From NCBI GenBank assembly GCA_030529225.1, contig JAUMXH010000012.1, positions 1-61,696 on the forward strand: 61,696 nucleotides of DNA, read 5' to 3'. The DNA is from Bacillota bacterium (GTDB taxonomy: Bacteria > Bacillota > Clostridia > Peptostreptococcales > Acidaminobacteraceae). Positions 1 to 7,771 of this stretch are shown here, piece by piece (the first letter of the stretch is position 1; every line of letters starts with the position of its first letter). The notes beneath the pieces were generated by a model, which worked only from the letters and a program-made list of their open reading frames with translations, made no database searches and had not been told where the DNA came from. Both the position numbers and the translations under genes were made by a program.

Positions 1-10
1 TAATTCGAAA

Positions 11-66
11 CAGACCGCTCGGTCTGTCTGGCAGAGATAAGCTACTGCTACTGACGAGATAGCTTA
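11..66 (+). promoter_or_regulatory. Two hairpins upstream of the transposase gene
   Basis: CAGACC/GGTCTG (11-16, 21-26) forms a short hairpin and TAAGCTA/TAGCTTA (38-44, 60-66) a second one. Both lie just before the ribosome site AGAGGTAAGAG of the transposase gene. They could be leader RNA structure or operator dyads. No clear promoter is visible in the 86 bases available. Confidence 0.35.
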
Positions 67-86
67 ATTTAACAAGAGGTAAGAGA

Positions 87-2000
87 ATGAACATGATCAC
101 AGCTTCTGAACTTGCAGTTTTAGAGAATTGTTCAGTCAGATGGATAAGAAAAAAAGCAAATCAAGGAGCATACAAATACAAGGTAGTTAGGAACGGACTC
201 GGAAGAGAGACTTTTATGTTTCCGATTTCAGAACTTCCTGCAGCCGTGCAAGAAAAGCACCTTTCACTACAGATAGAAGATGTGAGACAGAAGAACCCTG
301 AAATGGAAATTCTTAGCGCCCCGGAGAGGGCGGAAATAGAGTTTTGGTGTGAAGTGCTGAAACGATGGAGGCAAGAACGAAACTCATCAGATCTCAGTTT
401 TGAAGAATTTGACGAGGCGTTTGTAAGCATGATGAAGCTAGAGCATCCGGGATACGCTTTTTCACGAAGAATTCTTTATAAAAAATGGGGATTCTATAAG
501 TCGGGCGACTTGAAGTCTTTGATTGATATGAGGGGCAAGCTCAATAAAGGAAGAACAAAAGTAAGTGAGGAAATGCGAAATGCTTACCGGTTCTACTATA
601 TGGATGAAGCGCAGCACTCACAGATCAAATGCTATGAGTATATGAAGATGGCAATCGCTGACAGATACCCTGAGCAATACGCTTTGATTCCATCTGCCAG
701 AACGATGCACAGGGATCTTATCAACCATCTGCCGTACAAGCAGAAGGTTTTGGCCCGAGACGGCAAGAAAGCGTATCAGGACTTGTGTGCATACTACATC
801 AGGCGTGAGTATGAAGATTTGATGAGTAATGATTACTGGATCGGAGATACTCACACATTGGATGTTATGAGTATGGACGAAGACGGAAATGTTCACAGAC
901 TCTATCTGAATGCCTGGATGGACTTGAGGAGCGGGGTCATCACCGGATGGCACATCACGGACCGCCCGAACTCGCAGGCGACTATTTACTCACTGCGAGA
1001 CGGAATATTGAGAAGGAACGCGATTCCAACGCATGTGTATGTGGATAACGGTAGAGAGTATTTGACAAAGGACGTGGGCGGGCTCGGACATAGGGCAAAG
1101 AAAAGCAAAGAAAATGAGTTTAAAGCTCCGCCGATTTTTGCAAGACTCGGCATCACGATGGTAAACGCCCTTCCGACAAATGCCAAGGCAAAGGTGATTG
1201 AAAGACGGTTTTTAGACTTTAAAAACGCTGTTTCAAAGCTCTTTTCAACCTACACCGGAGGAAGCGTTGCGGAGAAGCCGGAGATTCTGAAAGTAAGGCT
1301 CAAAAACAAGGAAATTGTCATAGATGATGTACTAAGAGCGGAAGTAAACGAGATTATTGAACACTATTTCAACTGTTCAATCTACGGCGGGGCTGTAGAA
1401 AAAGACAGAGGAAAGCGCAAGATTGATGTTTACAACGAAAACCAAGCTATGGTAAGACGAGCTGCAAAAGAAGAACTTGATTTGATGCTATTGAGGAGCT
1501 CAAGAGCTCAAATGGTTCAGCGTAGAGGGTTATCGCTCAGAATCAACGGCGAATCACTTGACTACTATTCAGATGAGTTATCTCTACTCATGAAGGAAAA
1601 AGTTTACTTTAGATATGACCCGGATGATTTGAGTTATATCAGAATTTATGACCTTGAGGACAGATATTTGATGGATGTTCCGTGCGCAGATGAAACAGTT
1701 CTTAAATACGGTGCATCGAAAGAAGATCTGCAGAACGCTCACAAAATAATCAGACGGGCGATGAAAAAGGACGCAGAGGCAGTGGAAGCTGTGAAGAACC
1801 TCGGTTTCAAAACCGCAAGAGAGCTCGTTTTGATGGAGGCGCAGAAGAACAAACAAAACCCTGCACAGCCTGCTGATCCGAAAGTGATAAAGGTGCAGCG
1901 TGCGAACGAAACAAAAGGTTTGCTGGTATCAAACGGCGTTCCGGAAGTGAATCTGGATTTGATGCTTAAGAATATAAGAAAAAGGGAGGAGTCAAAATGA
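87..2000 (+). CDS. MuA-type DDE transposase
   Basis: Catalyses DNA strand transfer for integration and replicative transposition of the prophage. The 637 residues are close to MuA (663). The N-terminus (about 1-60) looks like the Mu-type winged-helix DNA-binding domain. The catalytic core carries a candidate DDE triad: D254 in IGDTHTLDV, D320 in HVYVDNGREY and E372 in KVIERRF; the D-E spacing of 52 is close to MuA. The C-terminal part (about 440-637) matches the place of the Mu-transpos_C barrel and the MuB-interacting tail. The stop overlaps the start of the ATPase gene by 4 bases (ATGA), indicating translational coupling. The ATG follows AAGAGGTAAGAG. Confidence 0.95.
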   Translation: MNMITASELAVLENCSVRWIRKKANQGAYKYKVVRNGLGRETFMFPISELPAAVQEKHLSLQIEDVRQKNPEMEILSAPERAEIEFWCEVLKRWRQERNSSDLSFEEFDEAFVSMMKLEHPGYAFSRRILYKKWGFYKSGDLKSLIDMRGKLNKGRTKVSEEMRNAYRFYYMDEAQHSQIKCYEYMKMAIADRYPEQYALIPSARTMHRDLINHLPYKQKVLARDGKKAYQDLCAYYIRREYEDLMSNDYWIGDTHTLDVMSMDEDGNVHRLYLNAWMDLRSGVITGWHITDRPNSQATIYSLRDGILRRNAIPTHVYVDNGREYLTKDVGGLGHRAKKSKENEFKAPPIFARLGITMVNALPTNAKAKVIERRFLDFKNAVSKLFSTYTGGSVAEKPEILKVRLKNKEIVIDDVLRAEVNEIIEHYFNCSIYGGAVEKDRGKRKIDVYNENQAMVRRAAKEELDLMLLRSSRAQMVQRRGLSLRINGESLDYYSDELSLLMKEKVYFRYDPDDLSYIRIYDLEDRYLMDVPCADETVLKYGASKEDLQNAHKIIRRAMKKDAEAVEAVKNLGFKTARELVLMEAQKNKQNPAQPADPKVIKVQRANETKGLLVSNGVPEVNLDLMLKNIRKREESK

Positions 2001-2956
2001 GTAGGTACAATGAGGACTTACAAAGGCAGCTGAGTGACTTTATGGAGAAAAACGGTCTGTCACAGGCGAAGCTCGCACCAATGTTGGGTTTGTCGCAGAC
2101 GGCGCTCAGTCAGTGGAGAAACTCAAAGTATGAAAGGGGGAACATCGAGGAAGTTGAAAGCAAGGTCGAGGAATTCTTGAAATTTGAGAGGGAAAAAGAA
2201 ATCTCTCAAACAGAGAAAAGAAACAATCAGTACAGGACGCTGCAGGGATATATTCCAACGAGCGTGAGCGAGGATGTCTATAAACTGATCCAGTTCTGTC
2301 ACTATGAAAAAGGTATGGTCATTGCCCACGGTGACGCGGGAATCGGCAAAACAAAAGGCGCGGAAAGGTATTTCAAGGATAACCCGACTAGTACAGTTTA
2401 CATCCAGGCCACACCATCTTCAGGATCGCTCGGCACTCTTCTAAAACTGATTGCAAGAGAGCTTAAACTCAATGAAAAAGTCAACAAGTTGGACTTAATC
2501 TTGAGTATCAGAGAGAAGCTTGAGAGCAGTAACAAGGTCATCATCATCGACGAAGCGCAGCACTTAAAACTATCGGCGCTCGAAGAAATCAGGACCTTAT
2601 CGGATCCGAATGATATCACAGGCTCGAAAGGAACGGGAATTGTGCTGATTGGGAATACAGAAGTTTACTCTAAGATGCTCGGAAAGCAGGAAGCAAAGTT
2701 TGCACAGCTCTTTTCAAGAATCAGACTAAACAAGTACTACAACACAAAGAAAATCTTGGTGGAAGATATCAGACTTCTTTTCCCGGCTGTTGCAGAGGAC
2801 AAAGAGGTTATCGAATTTTTGCTTGGGATTTCAAGGAGTAAATGGGGAATCAGGGGGGCCGTGAATATCTACAACAACGCGGTCAGTTCAGATGACTTGA
2901 GTGTTACAGGCTTAAAGAACATGGCGGTAAGTATGGGAGTGGGAATTGTGAAATAA
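1997..2956 (+). CDS. MuB-type AAA ATPase, target selector
   Basis: Expected to bind DNA with ATP, choose target sites and stimulate the transposase, as MuB does. The 319 residues begin with a Cro/CI-type helix-turn-helix (about 20-45, LSQAKLAPMLGLSQTALSQW), as in MuB. Walker A is GDAGIGKT at 112-119 and Walker B is VIIIDE at 181-186, followed by AQHL. An arginine-rich AAA segment follows near 245 (FSRIRL). It is coupled to the transposase by the ATGA overlap. It could also be called a TniB/IstB-like helper, but the HTH-AAA layout beside MuA favours MuB. Confidence 0.93.
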   Translation: MSRYNEDLQRQLSDFMEKNGLSQAKLAPMLGLSQTALSQWRNSKYERGNIEEVESKVEEFLKFEREKEISQTEKRNNQYRTLQGYIPTSVSEDVYKLIQFCHYEKGMVIAHGDAGIGKTKGAERYFKDNPTSTVYIQATPSSGSLGTLLKLIARELKLNEKVNKLDLILSIREKLESSNKVIIIDEAQHLKLSALEEIRTLSDPNDITGSKGTGIVLIGNTEVYSKMLGKQEAKFAQLFSRIRLNKYYNTKKILVEDIRLLFPAVAEDKEVIEFLLGISRSKWGIRGAVNIYNNAVSSDDLSVTGLKNMAVSMGVGIVK

Positions 2957-2960
2957 AAAA

Positions 2961-3013
2961 GCCCGCCTGCGAAGCGAGCCACTTCCCACTAAAACCGAAA
3001 AAAGGGAAGTGGC
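2961..3013. terminator. Hairpins after the ATPase gene, possible leftward terminator
   Basis: A perfect 10-bp inverted repeat GCCACTTCCC/GGGAAGTGGC (2978-2987, 3004-3013) lies between the ATPase and transglycosylase genes with no T-run after it on the plus strand. A second stem, GCCCGC (2961-2966) with GCGAGC (2974-2979), is followed by six Ts when read on the minus strand. It could therefore stop leftward transcription. The function is inferred. Confidence 0.4.
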
Positions 3014-3060
3014 ATCATTATAAGAGATTTTTCAGAAAAAATCAAGAAGGGAGTTTCAAA

Positions 3061-3705
3061 ATGGAAAAAAGGACAAAGATAGATTTAAAGAAAATGTTTG
3101 TGAGTATTGTGATTTTTGCAATATTTTTGCTGGGGATTGTGAAGCTCGCCTCAATCGGGCTCTATTTTGTAAATGACAAGGCTCCAAGGACAAGGGAGCT
3201 GAGTCTTACGGAGAGCATAGCCACCATAGACAAGATGGAACACAGAGGGAGTCTGACCTATAGCGCGGACTATATGACGGGGTTCAAGGCCTTAGATATT
3301 CCTTTAGAAAAAGAAGAGCAGGAGTTCTTATTTATTCTATCGAAGGATTACCAGATCAGCTATCCCCTACTCTTATCGATTATGGAAACGGAAAGCAATT
3401 TTGAGGAAACGGCGATCAGTAGCACGCAAGATTACGGCTTGATGCAGATTAACATCGTAAATCATACCTGGTTAAAAGAGAACTTAGGCATTCAAGACAT
3501 CCTGGAACCGTATAGCAACATCAGAAGCGGAACCTACATTCTATCAAATCTGTTTGATAAATACCCGGATGAAAGAGAGGTTATCATGGCCTATAACATG
3601 GGCGAGGCCGGCGCAAAGAAACTTTGGGACAAAGGAGTATTTGAGACAAAATACAGCAGGGCCGTACTGGCCGGCAAGATGAAATATGAGAACCTTTTAA
3701 AATAA
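3061..3705 (+). CDS. Membrane-anchored lytic transglycosylase (SLT fold)
   Basis: Likely cleaves the glycan strands of peptidoglycan outside the membrane. Residues 11-37 form one hydrophobic segment after a basic N-terminus (KRTKIDLKK), giving a signal anchor with the domain outside. The SLT domain spans about 85-214: ESNF with probable catalytic E111, the YGLMQI motif at 125-130 and AYNMGEAG near 180-187. The ATG follows GAAGGGAG. Its place in the early block between the ATPase and Gam genes is odd, since lysis enzymes normally sit in late operons. It may act in DNA entry, superinfection exclusion or envelope remodelling rather than lysis; that is inference. Confidence 0.88.
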   Translation: MEKRTKIDLKKMFVSIVIFAIFLLGIVKLASIGLYFVNDKAPRTRELSLTESIATIDKMEHRGSLTYSADYMTGFKALDIPLEKEEQEFLFILSKDYQISYPLLLSIMETESNFEETAISSTQDYGLMQINIVNHTWLKENLGIQDILEPYSNIRSGTYILSNLFDKYPDEREVIMAYNMGEAGAKKLWDKGVFETKYSRAVLAGKMKYENLLK

Positions 3706-3711
3706 AACCTC

Positions 3712-3755
3712 TAGGAGCGAACCGCTCCTACCTAATGCTACTAAGCGAAAGCTTA
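3712..3755 (+). promoter_or_regulatory. Twin hairpins after the transglycosylase gene
   Basis: TAGGAGCG/CGCTCCTA (3712-3719, 3723-3730) is an 8-bp stem with a 3-base loop. It is followed by TAAGC-GAAA-GCTTA (3742-3755), a stem capped by a GNRA tetraloop. There is no T-run after either, so termination is unlikely. The segment resembles the structured DNA before the transposase gene and may mark an RNA processing or regulatory site. Confidence 0.4.
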
Positions 3756-3805
3756 ACTGTCACAAGTCAGTAGAAAAGCAGAGTGGGTACAGAAAGGAGG
3801 CGCGA

Positions 3806-4261
3806 TTGAACAGAAAAGCTTTCCATCTGATTGGAATTCAAACCGGAACTATCGTGACTGATTCAGTGTCTGAGTTTGATTGGCAGAAATTGGAAGCTGA
3901 ATTATTTGGAAAGATAGGGAAAATAGTCAGGCTAAAAATAGACTCTTACAGGGTAGATTTGACGGTAATCAGGGAAGAAATGACCTTAAAGATTATGGTC
4001 ATATTGAATGAAAAGTTTCTGAACGGAGAACTCAAGAAAGATGAAAAAGAAATCAGCTTTTATCAAAATGAGTTAAGAAAGAGATTTTTGTGGAAGAAGT
4101 CGAGGCATCTTTTGACTGAGTCTAGAGAATTGAATCTGCTTGAGATTAGGGATTTAAAAAAACTTCCGGAAAAAGGAATGGAATATGCCCCTTATTTTTT
4201 ATCATTTGAGACATTAAGAAGGACATTTGAGAGAAACAATAAGGAGATAGAATGGGCGTAG
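3806..4261 (+). CDS. Hypothetical early prophage protein
   Basis: A 151-residue protein starting at TTG, chosen because AGAAAGGAGG lies 6 bases upstream. I do not recognise the family. It is soluble, rich in charged residues, and has a run of mixed alpha/beta character with a basic central segment (KRFLWKKSRHLLTESRE). It sits 13 bases before the next early gene and within the transposase-Gam-Mor block, so it is probably made early after induction. No catalytic motif is visible. Confidence 0.75.
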   Translation: MNRKAFHLIGIQTGTIVTDSVSEFDWQKLEAELFGKIGKIVRLKIDSYRVDLTVIREEMTLKIMVILNEKFLNGELKKDEKEISFYQNELRKRFLWKKSRHLLTESRELNLLEIRDLKKLPEKGMEYAPYFLSFETLRRTFERNNKEIEWA

Positions 4262-4273
4262 GAAGGAGGAAAG

Positions 4274-4555
4274 ATGAAAACAAGATATGTGATTGATGAT
4301 AAGGTCTACAATGTTGAGAGCTCAGAATTGATCTTTGAGGGAGTAGTTCGGGCAGATAAGGTGTTTGTTCCTCCAATCGACCGGTATAGTTTCTTTAATT
4401 TTGATGGAAGGCTGTACCGGACAAAAAAGGGGAATTTCTTTATGGTAAATGAAGAAAGAGCGATTGCGGTAGAAGAACAAGCTGTGAAATATCATTTTAA
4501 AAATCATGATTATGATATGTATGTAAAATTGTTTGGGGAACTCGAAGAAGCGTAG
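4274..4555 (+). CDS. Hypothetical small early prophage protein
   Basis: 93 residues, ATG preceded by AGGAAGGAGGAAAG, so translation is well supported. The sequence is rich in beta-type stretches (YVIDDKVYNVE, DGRLYRTKKGNFFMVNEE), looks like a small single-domain protein, and has no membrane segment. I do not recognise it. It ends 13 bases before the start of Gam and belongs to the same early operon. Confidence 0.75.
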   Translation: MKTRYVIDDKVYNVESSELIFEGVVRADKVFVPPIDRYSFFNFDGRLYRTKKGNFFMVNEERAIAVEEQAVKYHFKNHDYDMYVKLFGELEEA

Positions 4556-4568
4556 AGGAGGAGTGAAT

Positions 4569-5069
4569 ATGGCAAGAAAACGAATTGAGGATACTATTAA
4601 GCTTCAGTCTTGGGAAGAGGTCGATAAGGCGCTAAAAGCTATCGCCTTATCAGAAATTGCAATCACAGAGATTGAAGGAGATCTGAACAAGACAATCAGT
4701 GAGGCGAAGGAAAAGGCGACCGCGATGGCTGCTGTTCACAAAGAAAAAATTGAAGAGCAAGAAAAACTGATTAAGGACTATGTGGAGACCCATAAGAGTG
4801 ATCTTGATGGGAAAACGAAGACACTTAACTTCGGTCAAACCGGCTTTAGAAAAAGCTTGAGTGTCAGTCTGCCGAAGGGAAAAGACAAACTCGCTGCAAT
4901 TATGGAATCACTCAAAAAGAATGGGATGGAGGATTGCATCAAAGTCGAAGAGAGCATCAACAAAGATGTTTTGAAAAAGTATGATGAAGAAAAGATTATC
5001 AGGGTCGGGGCAAGCTTAAAGAAAAAAGATGTGTTTTGGTATGAGGTCAATCTGGAATCGGTAAAGTAA
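4569..5069 (+). CDS. gam: Mu Gam-like host-nuclease inhibitor
   Basis: Mu Gam binds DNA ends and shields linear phage DNA from host exonucleases; it is related to Ku. The 166-residue product matches the family length. It has a long helical N-terminal half (about 10-85, typical coiled-coil arm, with KLQSWEEVDKALKAI at the start) and the GKTKTLNFGQTGFRKS segment near 90-105 characteristic of the family. The C-terminus GASLKKKDVFWYEVN also fits. I chose the ATG at 4569, preceded by TAGAGGAGGAG; a longer frame upstream overlaps the previous gene without reason. Confidence 0.88.
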   Translation: MARKRIEDTIKLQSWEEVDKALKAIALSEIAITEIEGDLNKTISEAKEKATAMAAVHKEKIEEQEKLIKDYVETHKSDLDGKTKTLNFGQTGFRKSLSVSLPKGKDKLAAIMESLKKNGMEDCIKVEESINKDVLKKYDEEKIIRVGASLKKKDVFWYEVNLESVK

Positions 5070-5088
5070 GATGGGGGGGAAGAAAGTC

Positions 5089-5526
5089 ATGGCTAAGAGG
5101 ATGATTGAAAAGTGGCAAATAAAAAGAATGTGGACTCTCGCATCCAAACTGCAATTAACTAGAGACGAGTTATACGCGGTTTCAAACAGGGATAGCTTGC
5201 ACGATCTTACCTTTGATGAAGCGAGTGAAGTCTTGGCCAGACTTTCTGAATTCTCTAAACCGAAAGAAAAGCCTGTAGGTATGATAACGAGTTCACAGGA
5301 GAAGAAAATTTGGTCTCTTATGTATGAACTTGAAAAACATGATACAGAAAAGATGGAGGCAAAAATCGGGAAACGGTTGATTGGGATTATAAAAAAAGAG
5401 CTAAAGATAAGTGCAACTTTGAGCGATCCTTTTCGCTGGATAGAGTTTGAGACGGCAAACAAACTGATTGAAATCTTAAAAGGCTATGTGAAAAGCGCTA
5501 AGAAGAAGGAGAAGAAACTTGAATGA
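5089..5526 (+). CDS. Mu gp16-like regulatory protein (DUF1018)
   Basis: A 145-residue protein with the gp16/DUF1018 signature: two copies of a Q..KI/RMW..A/M..L pattern, at WQIKRMWTLASKL near the start and in MITSSQEKKIWSLMYEL near 65-80. This family is found upstream of Mor in Mu-like phages and is thought to be regulatory; its mechanism is not established. I chose ATG 5089, with GGGGGGAAG upstream, over ATG 5071, which lacks a ribosome site. It overlaps the Mor gene by 8 bases. Confidence 0.75.
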   Translation: MAKRMIEKWQIKRMWTLASKLQLTRDELYAVSNRDSLHDLTFDEASEVLARLSEFSKPKEKPVGMITSSQEKKIWSLMYELEKHDTEKMEAKIGKRLIGIIKKELKISATLSDPFRWIEFETANKLIEILKGYVKSAKKKEKKLE

Positions 5527-5854
5527 AAACTTAAACGGCATAGGAATTGATGACCTACGAGGTGATCAAAGGGAGCTTGCAGAACTCATTGGTCTCGAGA
5601 CGTATTTAAAGCTTGTCAGGATTATCGGAGGCTCGAGTATCTACATAGCAAAGGGGGACAAACTCGAGGCAATCATAAGAAATAGAAAGATTTGCGAGGA
5701 GTTTGATGGGAAAAATTACAGACATTTAGCAGCAAAATTCTCCTTGAGTGAAAGGGTTGTTCGGACTATAATAAATGAATCTCTCCCGGCACGAGGGAAG
5801 ATGCAAGAGACAGATAAAAGGCAAATCAGTTTGCTCGATTTGCTTGAAGAATAG
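5519..5854 (+). CDS. Mor-family transcription activator
   Basis: Mor of Mu activates the middle promoter by binding a dyad next to -35 and recruiting RNA polymerase. This 111-residue protein shows the family hallmarks: GGSSIYIAKGDKLE near 38-51 (beta-strand dimerisation segment with the YI(P/A)K motif), then EFDGKNYRHLAAKFSLSERVVRTI near 62-85, a helix-turn-helix. It starts at TTG 5519, with AGAAGGAGAAG upstream. It is the last gene before a terminator and the late block. Mu has two such proteins (Mor and C); here only one is visible, so it probably switches on the late operon directly. Confidence 0.9.
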   Translation: MNENLNGIGIDDLRGDQRELAELIGLETYLKLVRIIGGSSIYIAKGDKLEAIIRNRKICEEFDGKNYRHLAAKFSLSERVVRTIINESLPARGKMQETDKRQISLLDLLEE

Positions 5855-5897
5855 AGGTTTTTTCTGAAAAATATCAGAAGAAACCTTTTTTCTTTTC
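5855..5897 (+). terminator. Intrinsic terminator of the early operon
   Basis: A 13-bp stem (5855-5867 with 5874-5886, one G-U pair) closes a 6-base loop and is followed by TTTTTTCTTTT. It ends the early transcript just after Mor. The late promoter must therefore lie in 5886-5941; candidate -10 elements such as TATACA near 5899 are weak, as expected for an activator-dependent promoter. Confidence 0.85.
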
Positions 5898-5941
5898 TTA
5901 TACACTATGAGCATAAGAAGCAAATTTTGTAAGGGGGAGAA
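5886..5941 (+). promoter_or_regulatory. Inferred Mor-dependent late promoter region
   Basis: The space between the early terminator and the first late gene must hold the late promoter, because no other gap of this kind precedes the late block. It has TATACACTATGA near 5899-5910 but no TTGACA-like -35, which fits activation by a Mor-type protein. The ribosome site GTAAGGGGGAG closes the segment. This is placed by position, not by a recognised motif. Confidence 0.4.
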
Positions 5942-6343
5942 ATGAAATTTGACGGCGGAACATGGTGGCTAGTTGTATTGATCATCGGAGCGATAACGAG
6001 CAGTTTGACATACTTGATTAAGTTTGCTTTATTCTCTCGTTTAGAGAAGATGGAAAAGAAAATCGATGAGTTCGAGAAGTCTCTGGTGGATAAGGAAAAC
6101 CACGAAAAAGACATCTCGGAAGTAAAGAAAGATATTGAGACGATAAAGGCGAATTACACCCCTAAATCGACTCACACAAAAGATTATGATGAATGTAGGA
6201 GTGACATCAGAAAAATCACAGAGAACTACATCACTAAAGAAGATTTCTTCAGGGAGCAGCTGAAGATGGACAAAAAATTAGACAAAATCATGGATATTTT
6301 ACTCAGTGACAGGAAGAAGGAAAAAGATGGAATCAGTAGATAA
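5942..6343 (+). CDS. Small membrane protein with coiled coil (Mu gp25/DUF2730-like position)
   Basis: 133 residues. One membrane segment at about 8-30 (WWLVVLIIGAITSSLTYLI), then a strongly charged helical region (about 35-70 and 95-130) expected to form a coiled coil. In Mu a DUF2730 protein of similar layout begins the DNA-packaging cluster, just before gp26 and the small terminase; the same order is seen here. The function is unknown; a spanin-like or packaging accessory role is possible. The ATG follows AAGGGGGAGAA. Confidence 0.65.
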   Translation: MKFDGGTWWLVVLIIGAITSSLTYLIKFALFSRLEKMEKKIDEFEKSLVDKENHEKDISEVKKDIETIKANYTPKSTHTKDYDECRSDIRKITENYITKEDFFREQLKMDKKLDKIMDILLSDRKKEKDGISR

Positions 6344-6668
6344 AGAGCTTCTAAGAAGGCAGATCAGTGCCAATAACTTCATCAAAAACAATGGGATTGT
6401 CTTGACTACTATCAACATTTTGAGGTTCAAGTACTCGAAACTGAGTGCGATTGAAAGTGTTTTTAGAACGCGAGGGGTTTCAAAGTCAGAGTTTCTTGAC
6501 TCAGTGAACTTTTTAAGCGAAGAAAAGTATATTCGGCTTAGAGAGATTACCACAAAAGAAGAAGTGGAACTTGCGGATGTTGATTGGGACACACTCGAAG
6601 CAAAACTCACAGGGAAAGGAATCAGGCTGCTTGGAGGTGGCATCGAAGATAACATGATTGAGGTGTAG
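6327..6668 (+). CDS. Mu gp26-like hypothetical protein
   Basis: 113 residues from ATG 6327, chosen because AGGAAGAAGG lies just upstream; a GTG 21 bases earlier is in frame but would absorb the ribosome site. The N-terminal half looks like a winged-helix domain (ELLRRQISANNFIKNN, then FLDSVNFLSEEKYIRLREI). It overlaps the previous gene by 17 bases. Its place between the gp25-like and DUF3486 genes corresponds to Mu gp26, whose role is not known. It could be a DNA-binding packaging helper. Confidence 0.65.
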   Translation: MESVDKELLRRQISANNFIKNNGIVLTTINILRFKYSKLSAIESVFRTRGVSKSEFLDSVNFLSEEKYIRLREITTKEEVELADVDWDTLEAKLTGKGIRLLGGGIEDNMIEV

Positions 6669-6670
6669 TT

Positions 6671-7216
6671 ATGACGGAAAGACGCAAGGTTGGGAAAGTA
6701 GACAAACTGCCTTCTGATTTGAAGGATACTGTGGAGCAAATGCTTCTAACCGGCAGCACCTACAAAGAGATTGTTGCTTTTTTGAGAGACAATGGTGAGG
6801 TAATGAGCCAGATGGCAATCTGCACGTATGCGAAGAAGTACAGAGCCACGGTAGAGATGCTGAATGTAGCTCAGGAGAACTTTAACTCCCTCGTCGATTT
6901 AATGAACAAGTACCCTGACATAGACACATCTGAAGCGCTTATTCGACTTTCTTCTCATCATGTTATGAACGCCCTCAGTTCGCTCAGTGAGGAAGACTTG
7001 AAGATGGTTCCGGTGGACAAGTTGATTAAAGAGTCAAACTCGCTGATCAAAGCTACAGCCTACAAAAAACGAATTCAGATTCAGAATCAGGAAGACTATG
7101 AGAAGGCTGTGGATGAAGTGAAGGCGATTTTGTTCGAGATGATGAAAAAAGAGAAACCGGATTTATATCGCCAGGTAAATGAGTTTCTTAATGAGAAGAA
7201 GAGAGAAGGAGCTTAG
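6671..7216 (+). CDS. DUF3486 protein, probable small terminase subunit
   Basis: 181 residues with the DUF3486 opening (RRKVGKVDKLPSDLKDTVEQMLLTGSTYKEIVAFLRDNG), a helix-turn-helix followed by a long helical region. In Mu-like phages this family (gp27) sits directly before the large terminase and is taken as the DNA-recognising small subunit. Here a NusG-like gene is inserted between the two. It starts 2 bases after the previous stop, with AGGTGTAGTT upstream. Confidence 0.82.
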   Translation: MTERRKVGKVDKLPSDLKDTVEQMLLTGSTYKEIVAFLRDNGEVMSQMAICTYAKKYRATVEMLNVAQENFNSLVDLMNKYPDIDTSEALIRLSSHHVMNALSSLSEEDLKMVPVDKLIKESNSLIKATAYKKRIQIQNQEDYEKAVDEVKAILFEMMKKEKPDLYRQVNEFLNEKKREGA

Positions 7217-7226
7217 GAGGTAAAAG

Positions 7227-7700
7227 ATGTATGTCCTACAAGTCGTAAGCGGAAAGGAAAAAGAAATCCTGAACAGACTTTTAGATCTCGGCTTTAAATG
7301 CCTTGTTCCGGAAGGATTCAGGTACAGGAGAACAAAGGGCGCTTGGCAAGGCCTCTCAGAGATTATTTTCAAAGGCTATGTATTTGTAAGTATGACCTGG
7401 AGCGCAGAGAACTACTACAAGATTACTTCTGTAGAGGGGGTGATAAGGCTTCTTAGGGCGGATAGCACCCCGCTTCAACTAACATTCTTGGAAGAAGAAT
7501 GGATTGTCGTTTTAGACTCACTAGGGGCGAAACCGACAACTGTGGAGCTAATAGATGATAAATGCTTCATAAAAGATGGTGTTCTTAGTAAATTTGAGAC
7601 GAGCATAGTGAAGGTTGATAAGCACAAAAGATGTGCTCTCATCGAAATAATGGTGCTTGGAGAGACTCACAAAATAGAACTCGGAATAGACATAGTTTAA
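7227..7700 (+). CDS. NusG paralogue of LoaP type, processive antiterminator
   Basis: 157 residues. The N-terminal NGN domain is clear: MYVLQVVSGKEKEILNRLL at 1-19 and the FKGYVFVSM strand near 49-57 correspond to the NusG W-V-..GxE and PGYVFV motifs. The C-terminal KOW-like part is VLSKFETSIVKVDKHKRCALIEI near 113-137. LoaP-type NusG paralogues in Bacillota act on long operons by making RNA polymerase ignore terminators after contacting a leader RNA hairpin. The gene lies in the late block, directly before a structured leader and the large terminase, and further terminators lie downstream. This makes a late-operon antiterminator the best reading. A ribosome site AGGAGGTAAAAG precedes ATG. Confidence 0.85.
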   Translation: MYVLQVVSGKEKEILNRLLDLGFKCLVPEGFRYRRTKGAWQGLSEIIFKGYVFVSMTWSAENYYKITSVEGVIRLLRADSTPLQLTFLEEEWIVVLDSLGAKPTTVELIDDKCFIKDGVLSKFETSIVKVDKHKRCALIEIMVLGETHKIELGIDIV

Positions 7701-7740
7701 TTCTTTCAGGAGCTTGATTCGTCGCCCGGGAAAGGAATTA
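7698..7740 (+). promoter_or_regulatory. Leader hairpin after the NusG-like gene
   Basis: The stem TAATTCTTTC (7698-7707) pairs with GAAAGGAATTA (7730-7740) with one bulge and carries a 22-base GC-rich loop containing CGTCGCCCGG. It begins at the stop codon of the NusG-like gene. It is a candidate for the RNA element contacted by that protein. A 9-codon frame (7742-7771) follows with GGAAAGGAA upstream. Confidence 0.4.
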
Positions 7741-7741
7741 A

Positions 7742-7771
7742 ATGTTAAATAAAGATATGAATTCACACTAA
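7742..7771 (+). CDS. Possible 9-codon leader peptide
   Basis: ATG at 7742 is preceded by GGGAAAGGAATTAA and encodes MLNKDMNSH, ending inside the left arm of the next hairpin. Translation through it could alter that hairpin. The evidence is only position and a ribosome site, so this is weak. Confidence 0.2.
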   Translation: MLNKDMNSH

